DNA of 18,857 bases. It comes from Phoronis ovalis. Lineage: Eukaryota; Phoronida; Phoronidae. The notes below the pieces were generated by a model. It made no database searches and was not told the DNA's origin. It saw only the letters and a program-made list of their open reading frames with translations. The stretch is taken from positions 1-18,857 of the forward strand of contig JAOXYB010017076.1 in the NCBI GenBank assembly GCA_028565635.1, read 5' to 3'. Numbering within the stretch: position 1 is the first letter of the stretch; each line of letters begins with the position of its first letter. Below, piece after piece: positions 1 through 9,322 of this stretch. The position numbers and the translations under genes were made by a program.

Positions 1-132
1 AAATCAACACTATACCTATCAAGTCAGCAGAATTTATGAGCGGGAGATTCGTTATTTTTAGAACATTTTCTATTAAAAGCCATGGTAGAAAGTCAAGCTA
101 CAAAATGGGAACCTCCCGCTTGCGATGACAGA

Positions 133-163
133 GTTAACAGTTATGCAATAAATAACTGTAAAC
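133..163. repeat. Imperfect 12-base inverted repeat
   Basis: GTTAACAGTTAT and ATAACTGTAAAC pair at 11 of 12 positions around a 7-base spacer. Most likely intronic or downstream of the Tudor gene; no function can be assigned. Confidence 0.3.
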
Positions 164-320
164 ATGTGTATACTACCTAATAAACAAACAAGTAATCTAG
201 AAAAGATATTGTTTAAAGCAGTTTATGCAGGTTTATTAAAGTTTAGAGACACCATAACGAAATTAGGCACTGTATGCACAACACTGCCCTGGTAGATAAA
301 GACTAAAGTAGTTTGCTTAC

Positions 321-532
321 TTTGACAGGACATGCGCAAACAGTATTTTCTGTTCAGTGACGTCCTGCATGCAAATCTTTGCATCCCGGTTCCACCTATT
401 TCCCTTCACCGGCACTACTCCATCCAGGAAGCATTCGATAGCTTGAAATGGTAGCTGCATAAACTGAGGCTCAATACGACGAGTTTGCCTCTCATCTATC
501 CACTCCGAGTTACCAAAGTCCACATAAAAGAC
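321..532 (-). CDS. Exon: Tudor core, VFYVDFGN cage strand and following barrel
   Basis: This 212-base exon has acceptor TTCTGTGTTAG|GTCTTT and donor TCAAA|GTAAGC, phase 0 to 2. It encodes VFYVDFGNSEWIDERQTRRI, then EPQFMQLPFQAIECFLDGVV, then a stretch ending KILFAHVLS. VFYVDFGN carries the remaining cage residues (Tyr, Phe, Asn) of a Tudor domain that binds methylarginine. The LP-x-QAIEC motif is the usual link into the second nuclease-like half of the eTud fold, and KILFAHVLS begins another strand of it. That fold is unfinished here, so the next exon should lie to the left, most likely outside the window. Confidence 0.9.
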
Positions 533-583
533 CTAACACAGAACAGTTATATAACATGTCTAAAATAATTGTAAAAAAATATG

Positions 584-850
584 GAACTTTATCCGCTAAA
601 AGGCACTAGACATCAGATCATTTGATTTCTTGAATTAGCCAATCAGGTTGTGGGAACTTTAACTGCACCATTTTTACACCAAAAACAGGTTATAATGCTA
701 TGGACTTTTCCAACGATTTCAGCTTCATGGATTTGAACACTTGATGGGCAAATCAATTTATATTAAAAGAAATAAATTCTTGCAATAAGTAAAAAAGTGA
801 ATTTATTTTAGTAAAGACCTAGCAGGTTCAAAATAGAATAAGTGCCTTTT
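584..850 (+). repeat. Dispersed repeat, left copy of an inverted pair
   Basis: About 267 bases that match, in reverse orientation, 18251-18514. The two share GAACTTTATCCGCTAA at one end, TTAGCCAATCAGG (635-647), an exact 25-base block (702-726 against 18380-18404), GAATTTATTTT, and GTTCAAAATAGAAT near the other end. Both copies lose similarity at the same two points, as expected of an inserted element. No coding frame, no clear terminal inverted repeat and no target duplication were recognised. It sits in the Tudor-gene intron between the exons at 321-532 and 978-1122. Confidence 0.85.
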
Positions 851-977
851 ACAATGTCAAAGCTATTAATAGCCATACTAACTGAGCATGATTTGAGCTG
901 ACTTCAAAACTTTGGACTTGCGTCACAGGAACTTTGTTGAAATAGTCGAGGATGATGAAGCTTCATTTTTACTTTAC

Positions 978-1122
978 CTGCACTCTTTGATTGCTAGTAT
1001 CTGTATTAACAATCCTTGCTCGATACCATCTCTCATCTTCAGAAAACTTTGACACAATAATCTCTCCCAGAGCAAATTCTGTCAGGTCCACATTTCTAAA
1101 TGCCATGCTGGAGTAGTGTTCA
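978..1122 (-). CDS. Exon: Tudor core, first strands
   Basis: This 145-base exon has acceptor GTTCATTCTAG|TGAACAC and donor GTGCAG|GTAAAG, phase 2 to 0. It encodes EHYSSMAFRNVDLTEFALGE then IIVSKFSEDERWYRARIVNT and DTSNQRVQ. The pattern (G-x-x-V-x-x-K-F-S-E-D-x-x-W-Y-R-A-R) is the canonical start of a Tudor barrel. Trp-Tyr of WYRAR supplies part of the aromatic cage. An ATG at codon 6 of the exon is internal, not a start. Confidence 0.9.
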
Positions 1123-1485
1123 CTAGAATGAACAGTCGGATAATAAGCGCAACACAAGACAGATAACAGTGACTATAATACATTAGACTACAAATGTCCG
1201 ATGTCAAATCTTCCACACAGTAAACTTTGTTATATTTGTAAACTGTGAATAACATATTAGAATCAGTACCAATTGACATCCTATTTGCATGCACTTTTAG
1301 CTGTTGGTTGCTACAATCAAACGTTCACAACATGCACGGTATTGTGCATGATCATACATTTCTTTGAATCTCGCGTGATTCTAACAAAGTGGCTTGCTGG
1401 GAAGCTTAGGTTTACTATCGATGGCACGCAAATATTCCACGGAACATACTGATTCCTTGAATGATGTTCACAGTTTACAATCTAA

Positions 1486-1545
1486 AGTATGGAGACATTC
1501 CCATCAGACATTTCCAGTATGGAGAAACCAACAGAATGTTTCCGA
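1486..1545. repeat. Two diverged 30-base direct repeats in a Tudor-gene intron
   Basis: AGTATGGAGACATTC starts the first unit and AGTATGGAGAAACC the second, exactly 30 bases apart, and both end near TTTCC. The 714-base intron 1123-1836 otherwise holds no recognisable feature, and small plus-strand ORFs across it look spurious. Confidence 0.35.
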
Positions 1546-1836
1546 CTCCTTATTTCAAATGCACGTGGACATTAACGAGACACAAGTCCTATTTTCCCAC
1601 AATTCCAACATCTCAACACACCTTAAATCTAACAAAGATTGCATCATTTCAACATAAATTATTCTATTTTAAAACTCTAAAAAAATTAAAGTAGAAAGAA
1701 AATAGTTCAGATTTAACTGGGACAGTTTCAAAACAATTACATATGACTAGTAAAATATGACTTATTTTGTAAAAGATGTACAAAAAAAACTATTATCTAG
1801 TATTAATAATCTATGAGTCATACAAACAATACTGAC

Positions 1837-1897
1837 TTGATATGCTTCATTAACTGGTCTAGGCTTTCAGGTGATGTCACACTACCTTCATAACCCT
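1837..1897 (-). CDS. Exon: eTud connecting helix (SLDQLMKHI)
   Basis: This 61-base exon is below the length usually reported as an ORF. Acceptor CATTATTTCTTCAG|AGGGTT is strong and donor ATCAA|GTCAGT is good, phase 1 to 2. It encodes GYEGSVTSPESLDQLMKHI; joining to the next exon makes an AAT codon, giving HINEHYSSM. The resulting LDxLMxxINEHY helix is characteristic of the segment joining the two halves of an extended Tudor domain. The seamless frame on both sides is the main support. Confidence 0.78.
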
Positions 1898-1923
1898 CTG
1901 AAGAAATAATGAGAAACTATGAT

Positions 1924-1937
1924 TATATATATATATA
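1924..1937. repeat. TA microsatellite
   Basis: Seven TA units in the intron just 5' (minus strand) of the eTud helix exon. Confidence 0.8.
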
Positions 1938-2142
1938 ATGAAAATGCAAGATTATAATGTTATACAGGCTAAATTCTCTATATTTTAGTTCGTGCTACTT
2001 AACCGATGATACCACTTCGAGGTTGAACTGCCGATTCACGACATTTCAAAACTGAGAAGGTTGCATGTTTATATTACAGAATTTTTTGGAAATACGTTGA
2101 TTAAATTAAGGAAATGAACATAATGACAGCTGTATGACCTAC

Positions 2143-2331
2143 CATCAGCAGTCATCTCGTTCTTGTATTCTTCCAATGGCTGGGTTCCAAAGGGAAACAC
2201 AGCATAGAAATGATCTGGACTGCAAATAGCGGAAATATTCACAGCGACCCAGGAGCCTACACCAGGACACACAATAGAATGTTCAACATCTTCTGCTGAA
2301 AACACCCGGTCAACATCAGTAGTTATGGCCC
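2143..2331 (-). CDS. Exon: N-terminal half of extended Tudor domain
   Basis: This 189-base exon (63 codons) has acceptor TTGTAATTTTCAG|GGGCC and donor GATG|GTAGGT, phase 1 to 1. It encodes AITTDVDRVFSAEDVEHS, then a stretch with SWVAVNISAICSPDHFYAVF and QPLEEYKNEMTADE. The pattern of a beta strand, then SPDHFYAVF, is the typical opening of the nuclease-like part of extended Tudor domains, where a Ser-Pro-x-x-Phe-Tyr/Trp motif recurs. The upstream boundary rests on the polypyrimidine acceptor. The reading frame stays open a little beyond the donor but then stops. Confidence 0.8.
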
Positions 2332-2836
2332 CTGAAAATTACAATTTTTCAATCAAAAGTAGAAAGCTTTTTCACTATAAAATCAAATAGCAATAAAAAG
2401 ATTACTGCGTATATGCACGATTTTTATTATTAAGTAATCATGGCTACGTATAAGTCACAAAGTTAGGTGAACAAGAAGTCAGACTGAGTGATTATAAATA
2501 ATTACAGAACAACACCTTGTTTCTATGTTGAATATATAAAATTTGTCTAATGAGTCTAAACCAAGTCAGTTTTCCCCGTTACCTTTCCAGGGATGAAAGT
2601 TACCGAAGACCAGAAACATGCACGCGCATTTATAGCTGTTTAATTTACCTATCGTCTATTCCCGCAAAATTTATGATCAAGTGACCATTTCGTGGAATTT
2701 ATCAGGTGTTGCTCAAAATAAACATGCAAGTGACACTTAAATGAATCTTAGAGTGTATTTTATGTTAGAGAAAATCTGGAGATTGCCTAAGTATACAAGT
2801 ATTTTATTTTAAACAAAATGAGTGAAAAGGTCTTAC

Positions 2837-2900
2837 ACCCGACTTTAGCATTATTGCTCACCAGTTCATGATCCATGAGCCGGCATACTGGTAGATAAAC
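2837..2900 (-). CDS. Exon: linker between CCCH finger and extended Tudor domain
   Basis: This short exon encodes VYLPVCRLMDHELVSNNAKVG. The donor is GGGT|GTAAGA, exit phase 1, which matches the phase-1 entry of the next exon; the split codon reads TGG (Trp). Two acceptors are possible. TTGCTTTAG|GTTTAT at 2900 is phase 0, directly preceded in frame by a TAG. TCTACCAG|TATGCC at 2887 is phase 1 and would join straight to the CCCH exon, which exits in phase 1. If 2900 is used, a further exon (phase 1 to 0) must lie between 2900 and 6339. The GC content and peptide look coding against the AT-rich surroundings. No domain is recognised in these residues. Confidence 0.6.
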
Positions 2901-5900
2901 CTAAAGCAATTATGTTTCAGTCAGTAAGACCTAATCAGGTTCCAATCAAAGCACTTGTTACAAAGTGATATATGTATATACACATGTTCATTTACAAAAA
3001 TAGTAACATCAGTACACATTACATCTACCCACCATCATGCATACATAAAAAATAAATACCAACTAATGAATGGGATTTTCTATGTAGGTCGATAGTAAGC
3101 TGAAGGACGATATGCATGTACGTTGATTACAGAGGCACAAGCAATAGAAAATCAGCAAAGAAGAAACGAAATATGATTGTCTCATTGAACTCCCCAACAT
3201 CAAGTGATCCATTATAGTATCAACAAGCTGTATTACAGGACATATCATATAATACATTCTAAATCTCAGAAATTCATAAATTCCTCAATAGATGCCGACG
3301 TAACTAAAATAGACAAGCAACAAATCTGTCCAGTTCTTTGGAATACTTTCTGCTTTATTCAAAGTAAAACTATTACGGCATGAAGAACAAAAACTGGAAC
3401 TGGTCATTGTATTATTGTGGTTTTAATAATAATATTTAGTCACAACAAGCATGTAGCATTTGGATTTCGTTTAATATTTCGTCTCCAGTCTTTATTCACT
3501 CGTTCTGATAGTCGGTGTTCTTATCCTTGACACATTTCGCTAGCATACAACATAGGTGCCTAGAGTTCAACTAAATTTTTGAAAATCTTGAACACACTGA
3601 TAGGTTTGTCAAACGATTCATCACAAGATCATATGAAAAAAATTGTTTTTTGAACGTGATTTCTATCCCGATGCTTTTACCATATGCAACATAGGTAATA
3701 CAGACAATCCCAAGCAGATGTCACTGCTAATTTGAAGGATCATGGCAGCCATGCCACTACTTATCAGGCTGTAAAGCCAAAACCTAAATGTTGTAACAGA
3801 ATATATCAAATGCAGTACTCGAGAATTTGGTGAACTGTGTCATACAAGTTAGTGATGAGAATTCTCTGTTTGTGGCAACAGCTGCCCAAGGCAACTAAAT
3901 CTGTTAGGCATCACGTTTCATCCCAAAGGCATCATGTTCAACGACAAAGATTTTGAAGCATTCTTCCAGGTCAGGTGTCTTTAATTACGACCACTAACTC
4001 CTAACATTTCCACAAGGGCTGATAAGGTGCAATAAACCACACATTTTGGTGGTGACTTTGCAGAACTCGTGTTGTTAGTGTTTCCAGTGAAATGACCTAT
4101 AATGACATCTGCTAGTGATGGAGCCTTCTTACACAGTTTTGGAACTGCTTTTGTAAATGTTGAGCCACTGTATCATATTCATGGAAACCACGACGTTTTC
4201 GCATCACTCCTGCAAACTAAAGTTACTTTGAAAGTGGGTAAATTCATCCAGAACAACCAAATCCATTCCAATAATGACATAACACGAATGAGAGACTTTT
4301 CCATATAGCATTCGTTAGACCATGGCTGATAATTCTGGCGATTGATTGTTTTAAGAAGCTTCTTGCTCTGGAAAAGAAAACGTTACATCAGACTTTGCAT
4401 TTATTCACCACAGGTTAGCAAAACTGGTTTTACAAATGAAAATACAAAATGTACATCTGGAGAAATTTCAAATGAAGAACACAATGCAGGAAAATGCTTA
4501 AAAACATGCTGGGCACAAGATATATTCTCTTCATGATACATACACGTTTCTTTCTGATTTGAAAACAAGCATTTCGTTAAATTGTGAGAGCCTTTAACTA
4601 GGTATATTATTAACAGAAACACTTGAGAATATTACTTAATAATACTGAAAGTGAATTCAAAGTCGTTGGAGAGATTTTGCTGGAGTTTGAAGATCAGGAT
4701 GACAGTTCAGATTGGAAAAACTTAAAATTAAACTGAAATTAAACGTGTTGCAACTGATAAAATGTATTAAATAATTTTTTTTTTGTAAGTATGAAATAAA
4801 AAATATTGCATCAAATGATGCATGTTCTATGTCACAATTATGATTTTTGCCTTCATTATATCTTCATTCATCAGAGGGACCTTTGTTTTTTTTTTAAAAT
4901 CCGGGGAGTAAATGTCTTGATTTTGGAAGGGATTTAATACGTCTACTTTAACGTACAAATCAATACAATCTAAACAAAAAAAGCAAGAAACACTCACCTA
5001 TATTGCACCAATTTTTTCCGCCAAATTTAGCTAATTACCTGCTAAATTGACCAGCGTTACAAAATACCGCCACAATTTCGTTTGAACAGTCATATTTCAC
5101 ATTCACCACATGCTGCAGCATTTTGTAAGAAAAAATGGTGATTATCAAACCGCCAGGTGACATCACTAGTTTACTAAATAAAACATGGCTACCAGGCTGA
5201 TTTCGTGGACCAGTTGAGCACGTTTTTTTTTCAAACAAATGGATGACTAAATGCAAACCGGCCTAAGTGCACCATTAGACTTCCCATCCACCTCAATACA
5301 AAAACGTTGTAATGTTCATGCACATATCAAATAGAGCAACATTCCCGGAACTATTATCTCTTCATAATGTGAGAGTACACCCTTCCATGTACTACCAGTT
5401 AATGTTTCGTGCAGTCTTGCCATACTGATTTTGAGAAAATCGGGTTAGAACAAAATCGGCTCATGAATCGCACTATTCCAGTGCAAATAAGCTCCAATTC
5501 TGCTTAAATTAGAAAGTTCAACAAGTGACATTAAAATGCCATATCCCAAAAAAGAAAAAAATATGTGTATTAATATGCCAGTACTAACTATATTAGTATG
5601 TAGTGTCAACTAAGCCTCATGCTAAGGCCAACTAGCGATGCAGAATTCTTTTAAAGATATCAATGATAACAGCATCAAAAAATGTAAGTTCTAGCACCAT
5701 AACAACGACTTAATACGCATTTTAAAACCCGGAAGTAATAGAAATCATCATACAATTATCTCCCATTGTAGCTTTTAGTTTAATAGCGTTATCTCCCTTT
5801 TTGGACCTTGTTCAAGACTGTTTAGGTTGTAAGTTATTACACAGAAACGAAATTTGCTGTGATTAGAAATTCAAAATCTACTTTAGTTGGTGTGACCTAA

Positions 5901-6338
5901 ATTTCGGACTGATTTACTCATTAATCAATAGGGATCTTTCTGCCTATACAGGTTGTTTACTTATAAAGTTTTGTGAAGAATGGTAAAGAAATTAGTATAG
6001 AAATACTGAAGTTATCATTGAATCATGATTCAAAATGTAGGTCACACTGACCTACATTTTGTCACCAGTACCTTTGATTGCCTAAATGGACGAACAAAAA
6101 TGATACCATAATGTGCCATTCTTAAAGCAAGCATAAAAACAACAGAACTTTCAGAAGAGATTATAGTTTACTCGGTAATTGTAGCTGTTAACTAGTTACG
6201 AGCAGGTTGCATTGATAACTGGATTATCAAAACATCATTGACAGGTTTAATCAGTAATCATGCTAGAATTATACAAACTGTCAAAATGCTATCTGAAAGA
6301 GGTAGTTGTGAGCAAACTCCAATCATTTTAATTAATAC
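2901..6338 (-). other. Long intron of the Tudor gene, no certain exon seen
   Basis: The stretch is AT-rich. It holds the palindromes at 6018-6061 and two TTATCTCCC motifs (5754, 5789). A 5035-5256 minus-strand frame has splice-like borders (CTGCAG|CATGTG, TTTAGCAG|GTAATT, and a nearby AATATAG|GTGAGTG donor), but none gives a phase-compatible, recognisable peptide. If the linker exon starts at 2900, one more exon should be hidden here. Confidence 0.5.
6018..6061. promoter_or_regulatory. Two abutting palindromes, one an estrogen-response-element-like site
   Basis: 6018-6033 is a 16-base perfect palindrome (TTGAATCATGATTCAA). 6031-6044 and 6048-6061 are perfect 14-base inverted arms (CAAAATGTAGGTCA and its complement) around CAC. 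The core AGGTCA-CAC-TGACCT is an exact IR3 nuclear-receptor site as defined for vertebrate estrogen receptors. It lies in the intron just downstream of the CCCH exon. Whether it binds a receptor or is merely a repeat hairpin is unknown. Confidence 0.5.
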
Positions 6339-6437
6339 CTTTAGGGGGTATAACATGTTCCAAACGGCAATAATCACCACGCCAACATCTTGCTCCAGAT
6401 GCAAAGAACTTGCAAATTCGGCGTTCATCTTTGGCTT
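6339..6437 (-). CDS. Exon: CCCH zinc finger
   Basis: This 99-base exon has an acceptor ending TCTTTTGTAG and a donor AAAG|GTATTA, phase 1 to phase 1. It encodes AKDERRICKFFASG followed by ARCWRGDYCRLEHVIPPK. The spacing C-x8-C-x5-C-x3-H matches exactly the classic C3H1 finger of RNA-binding proteins. Flanking frames on both sides run into stops outside the splice sites (TAA directly after the donor region). It is on the same strand as the Tudor exons, and its phase-1 exit can join the linker exon directly if that exon starts at 2887. Assignment to the same gene is inference: a separate small gene is possible, but a lone 33-codon finger exon upstream of an orphan Tudor domain is best explained as one transcript. 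Confidence 0.72.
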
Positions 6438-6513
6438 CTACAAAAGACATTAAAGAATTGTGATATATGGCAGTTTTGTGTAAAATTGTGTAAAGACTAA
6501 CAACCTTTGGTGT

Positions 6514-6531
6514 AATAAAATAAAATAAAAT
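6514..6531. repeat. AATAA-type pentanucleotide run
   Basis: AATAAAATAAAATAAAAT upstream (minus strand) of the CCCH exon; a short low-complexity run. Confidence 0.6.
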
Positions 6532-6875
6532 ACTAGATGACAATGTGCACCAGAGGGCAGTATGTGCATGTTAATTGTTTTGTTGACTACCACCATCATT
6601 TTTCCTGCTGGCCAGAAGTTCATTATGTATAAATAATATTGTGTACCACAATTGTTTTTTTCCCTTTTTGTAATGAATCTTTTACAATACTACATTAATA
6701 CCCATCGTAAAGAACTGGAAGTAGAATTATTAATTATTGTAATTTGAGTTTCATTTCCATTCAAAAGTTTACATTATAGTGGAAGGGTCAAGGTCAATGC
6801 CTACAGTAGGGACTCTCATACTAGTTCCGTGGGGTAGGGCGGAAAGGCGCAGACCTACAAACTGGATCGTCTTAC

Positions 6876-6907
6876 TTGCAAAAACCTTCTTGCTTAGCTT
6901 TCGCTTG
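6876..6907 (-). CDS. Speculative 32-base basic exon upstream of the CCCH exon
   Basis: Acceptor AAGGTTTTTTAG|CAAG and donor TGCAA|GTAAGA bound a stretch in phase 2 to 1 that would encode KRKLSKKVFA and join the CCCH exon through an AAA codon. The minus-strand frame is open from 6954 to 6772, beyond the donor, which could equally mark a decayed repeat (reading GLRLSALPHGTSMRVPTVG). It is given only because the phase fits. Confidence 0.18.
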
Positions 6908-6954
6908 CTAAAAAACCTTATAATAATTTTGTATGTATTGCTAAAACTTGCACA

Positions 6955-9228
6955 CTAAAAATGAATAACCATGTCTGCTGAAATTGCTTTAAGGATTTTG
7001 CATGTGGAAGAAAATTATTTATCAATATCTCTTTTTGTTTAACATCTGGTATACTTCTTTATTTTATACTGAAGCCTAATCCTATTAGCTTATTTCCATA
7101 ACAATGTGACACTTGCTAATTTGATCAAAAATCCAGATCCACTCATGCTCCCAGGGGTTTCTTAACGTATGAAGCCAACGGGGATGTGCTGCTGGCTTGA
7201 GGTACCTTGTTTGACGACTTTTGGTATATTTCGGGGTACCTTTTTATGCCCGTGGTATATCTCAGGTAGTTTTTGAGGTCTAGTCAAGAACTCTTTTGGA
7301 AAGGCATATTTTGGGTCTACTTTTCAAGCAAAATAGTGAACAATACCTAATAAAACAAATAACGAATGCGCTGTACACTATTTATGACATCGTATGTTCA
7401 TACTGGTACATTTCGCAATATGTTTTTTGGTATATTTCGGGGTGCATTTTTCACATTTTTGGTAGAGTTAGTCAAAAAAATTTACCCTCACTGGCACACC
7501 CTCACCCCAAAATATAGCCAAGAGGCCCCCAGCTCAAACTGTTACTTTGATCAAAAAACCGGATCCACTCCACAAAATTGGATCCACTTGGGCCGCACAT
7601 CACTATATAGCTCGAAGAGTGCCTAACCACCAAGCATTAGGTAGGTCATAAACTTCCTACAGAGGTTAATGTATACTTCCATGTGAAGTGACATTGAGTT
7701 CAGATGAGTACATGTACCAGTTTGGTTTTATTTCTAAATATATGAAGGATAACGAGTCATGATACAAAACAATAAATAACAGAATATTACAGCCAGCCAC
7801 AGAAATGGAACTTTACTAGTAACTCATAATTTAATTTTAAGCACAGTAGGTGTGAGTATCATACAAAGGTTATGGTTAATGACAAGGTGAGGAGGTGGCA
7901 AATGTGGTTAATAACCATAAGGAAGGAATAGTTATAGATAATAACCAGGTGAAGATACCATTTAGCATATAATTAATAACATTATGCCTTGTTAGATGAC
8001 AGAGAAATTATAAACATGTGCTGTGTACATATAAATTACATGCAAATTGATATTTTGTCACTTTTTTATAAAGATGACACAAAATTCATGCTGTGTGCAC
8101 TCGCTCATGTTTTTAATTATTATTAAAACGTTATACATTAGCTGCAGGAATGAACAGACAGAACGGAATGGCGGTATTTTCATGGTGGTATTTTCAGACT
8201 CATGTGAAATGCAGGAAATTTAATTAGCATTTTATGACACTTCATAAAAATCAACGTACATCTTACCGGAAAATCCACAGGGTCTAAGTTCGAACTAACT
8301 ATGTTTTTCAGGAGTTAATGATATTCCCATTATTTGTTATGACCAAATTGTAAATACCGTGAATAATCTGAGTTATTAATTACTGTTTAAAAAAAGGAAA
8401 TTTTTTATTTGCTAAAAAACAAAATTGACTACATAATCAAAATCCCACGTGCAATTTAAAAATGGTTCATAACAAATTATGAGAGTATCGTTTACTTGCT
8501 AGAAACATAGTAAGCACAACTTTAGACCCTCTAGATTTTCCAGTATGATGTACCTAAATAATGATTTTTATACGTTGTAATTAAATTTCGTACATCTGAC
8601 ACACTAGTTTGAAAATACCAATATGTTCTTTAGCCTTAATGTTAAAGTAATGAATATTTTTTGCTATTTTTATTTAAACAGAAAGGAGGGTCTAACTTAG
8701 CCTTAATAAACCATTAATCAATTGCATGGGTTCAGTAGAAGGTTAACCAACAATAAACTAATGTTTGACTCTGTCTGACAGCATTACTATCATTGCAACA
8801 GCAAATTGCATGCTCTGCTTCCAAAGGCAGAATACACCAATGTTGCTTTATATGTGAAGCAGGGTGCCGCTAGTTAACTGTGTACCATAAAATGATGTCT
8901 TCGTGACAAAATATTGCATTCATCAAGTTGCACCTGACAAATAACATAGACAATCTATGGCTAACTTCAGAAAGTGTGAGATATCTTCAATCCTAGACTG
9001 TTAAGCAGGCTTATAGTCCCAAATTCCTTGGTTATAAACTAAGATAGATTTTTGCAAATCATTTGTATGTCCAATGCAAGAAGAGTATTCTGTATGTACT
9101 GAATTTTCTGTAACAAATTCCTTGAATATAAATCTCTTTTACCTCAAATGTTTTATGCTAAAAAAACAGTGTCTAGTTTGTAAGAGCAGCTAGCATACAG
9201 GTTTCTAGAAATTTGCAGGACTATCCAG
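6955..9228. other. Non-coding stretch between the two genes, nothing firm except the 7.1-7.6 kb duplication
   Basis: No open frame with recognisable content on either strand. One good donor-like site, TTTCCG|GTAAGA at 8267/8266, has only stop-bounded, tiny frames behind it. The stretch could be intron of the Tudor gene or intergenic. Confidence 0.5.
7120..7570. repeat. Diverged duplication, probable relic of a repeat family
   Basis: TTTTGGTATATTTCGGGGT occurs exactly at 7219-7237 and 7425-7443. TTTGATCAAAAA, followed by CCRGATCCACTC, occurs at 7120-7144 and 7546-7570. The tract is richer in G+C than its surroundings. On the minus strand short open pieces such as EWIWIFDQ and EWIRFFDQ correspond to each other, which suggests decayed coding or a repeat family. 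There are many stops and no intact frame. Confidence 0.5.
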
Positions 9229-9316
9229 TTTATTAGTAGTATCATACTTTTATGATTATGCCAAAGCAGACATACAATTCAAAAAGAAAGAATTCAGTTT
9301 CATTTATATTGAATAC

Positions 9317-9322
9317 TTTATT
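9317..9322 (-). terminator. Candidate poly(A) signal of the receptor gene
   Basis: AATAAA on the minus strand (TTTATT on plus), the first such hexamer downstream of the receptor stop codon; it would give a 3' UTR of about 0.9 kb. A second AATAAA follows at 9229-9234. No ATTAAA variant was seen between the stop codon and this site. The cleavage site cannot be fixed by eye. Confidence 0.35.

Larger units (their letters stand above)
321..6437 (-). other. Partial gene: CCCH zinc finger plus extended Tudor domain protein
   Basis: Gene span covering six drawn exons; both ends are missing. Seen: a CX8CX5CX3H finger, a short linker, then an extended Tudor (eTud) domain with its staphylococcal-nuclease-like N-terminal strand block, a helix (LDQLMKHINEHYSS) and a Tudor core ending in VFYVDFGN. 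Exon phases from the linker onward run 1-1, 1-2, 2-0, 0-2 and join cleanly. Known of the family: eTud domains bind symmetrically dimethylated arginines on PIWI proteins, and such proteins build germ granules and support piRNA production. The cage residues (WY, FY, DFGN) are all present, so binding is plausible. Inference: a CCCH finger ahead of an eTud recalls TDRD12/insect Yb proteins, but no DEAD-box, CS, MYND or RING part is visible, so no symbol is given. Further exons may be missed, especially in the 3.4 kb gap after the finger exon. Confidence 0.8.

Noticed and set aside
73-97. Possible last exon of the Tudor gene (acceptor TTTTGTAG at 98) ending in TAA after eight codons
   Set aside because: The phase fits, but it would cut the extended Tudor fold in the middle of its C-terminal half. 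A real next exon beyond the left edge is more likely.
1394-1694. Two overlapping plus-strand ORFs
   Set aside because: They lie in a Tudor-gene intron. The 30-base duplication explains the apparent peptide repeat, and no splice or start context supports them.
4102-4536. Two plus-strand ORFs of 64-68 codons
   Set aside because: Short, no domain, AT-rich, on the opposite strand within a long intron.
5035-5256. Minus-strand 73-codon frame with splice-like borders
   Set aside because: The candidate exon HVVNVKYDCSNEIVAVFCNA runs phase 0 to 2, which fits neither neighbour, and the peptide resembles nothing I recognise.
6783-6796. TCAAGGTCA, a perfect monomeric ERR/NR5A-type half-site
   Set aside because: A nine-base match in 19 kb is not significant alone, with no promoter nearby.
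7366-7626. Plus-strand 86-codon ORF
   Set aside because: It runs through the diverged repeat tract, and its aromatic-rich peptide is a product of the repeat sequence.
8267-8294. 28-base exon candidate (FELRPCGFS) before a strong GTAAGA donor
   Set aside because: Its phase would fit the CCCH exon, but the acceptor has no pyrimidine tract, the exon is tiny, and it conflicts in phase with the 6876-6907 candidate.
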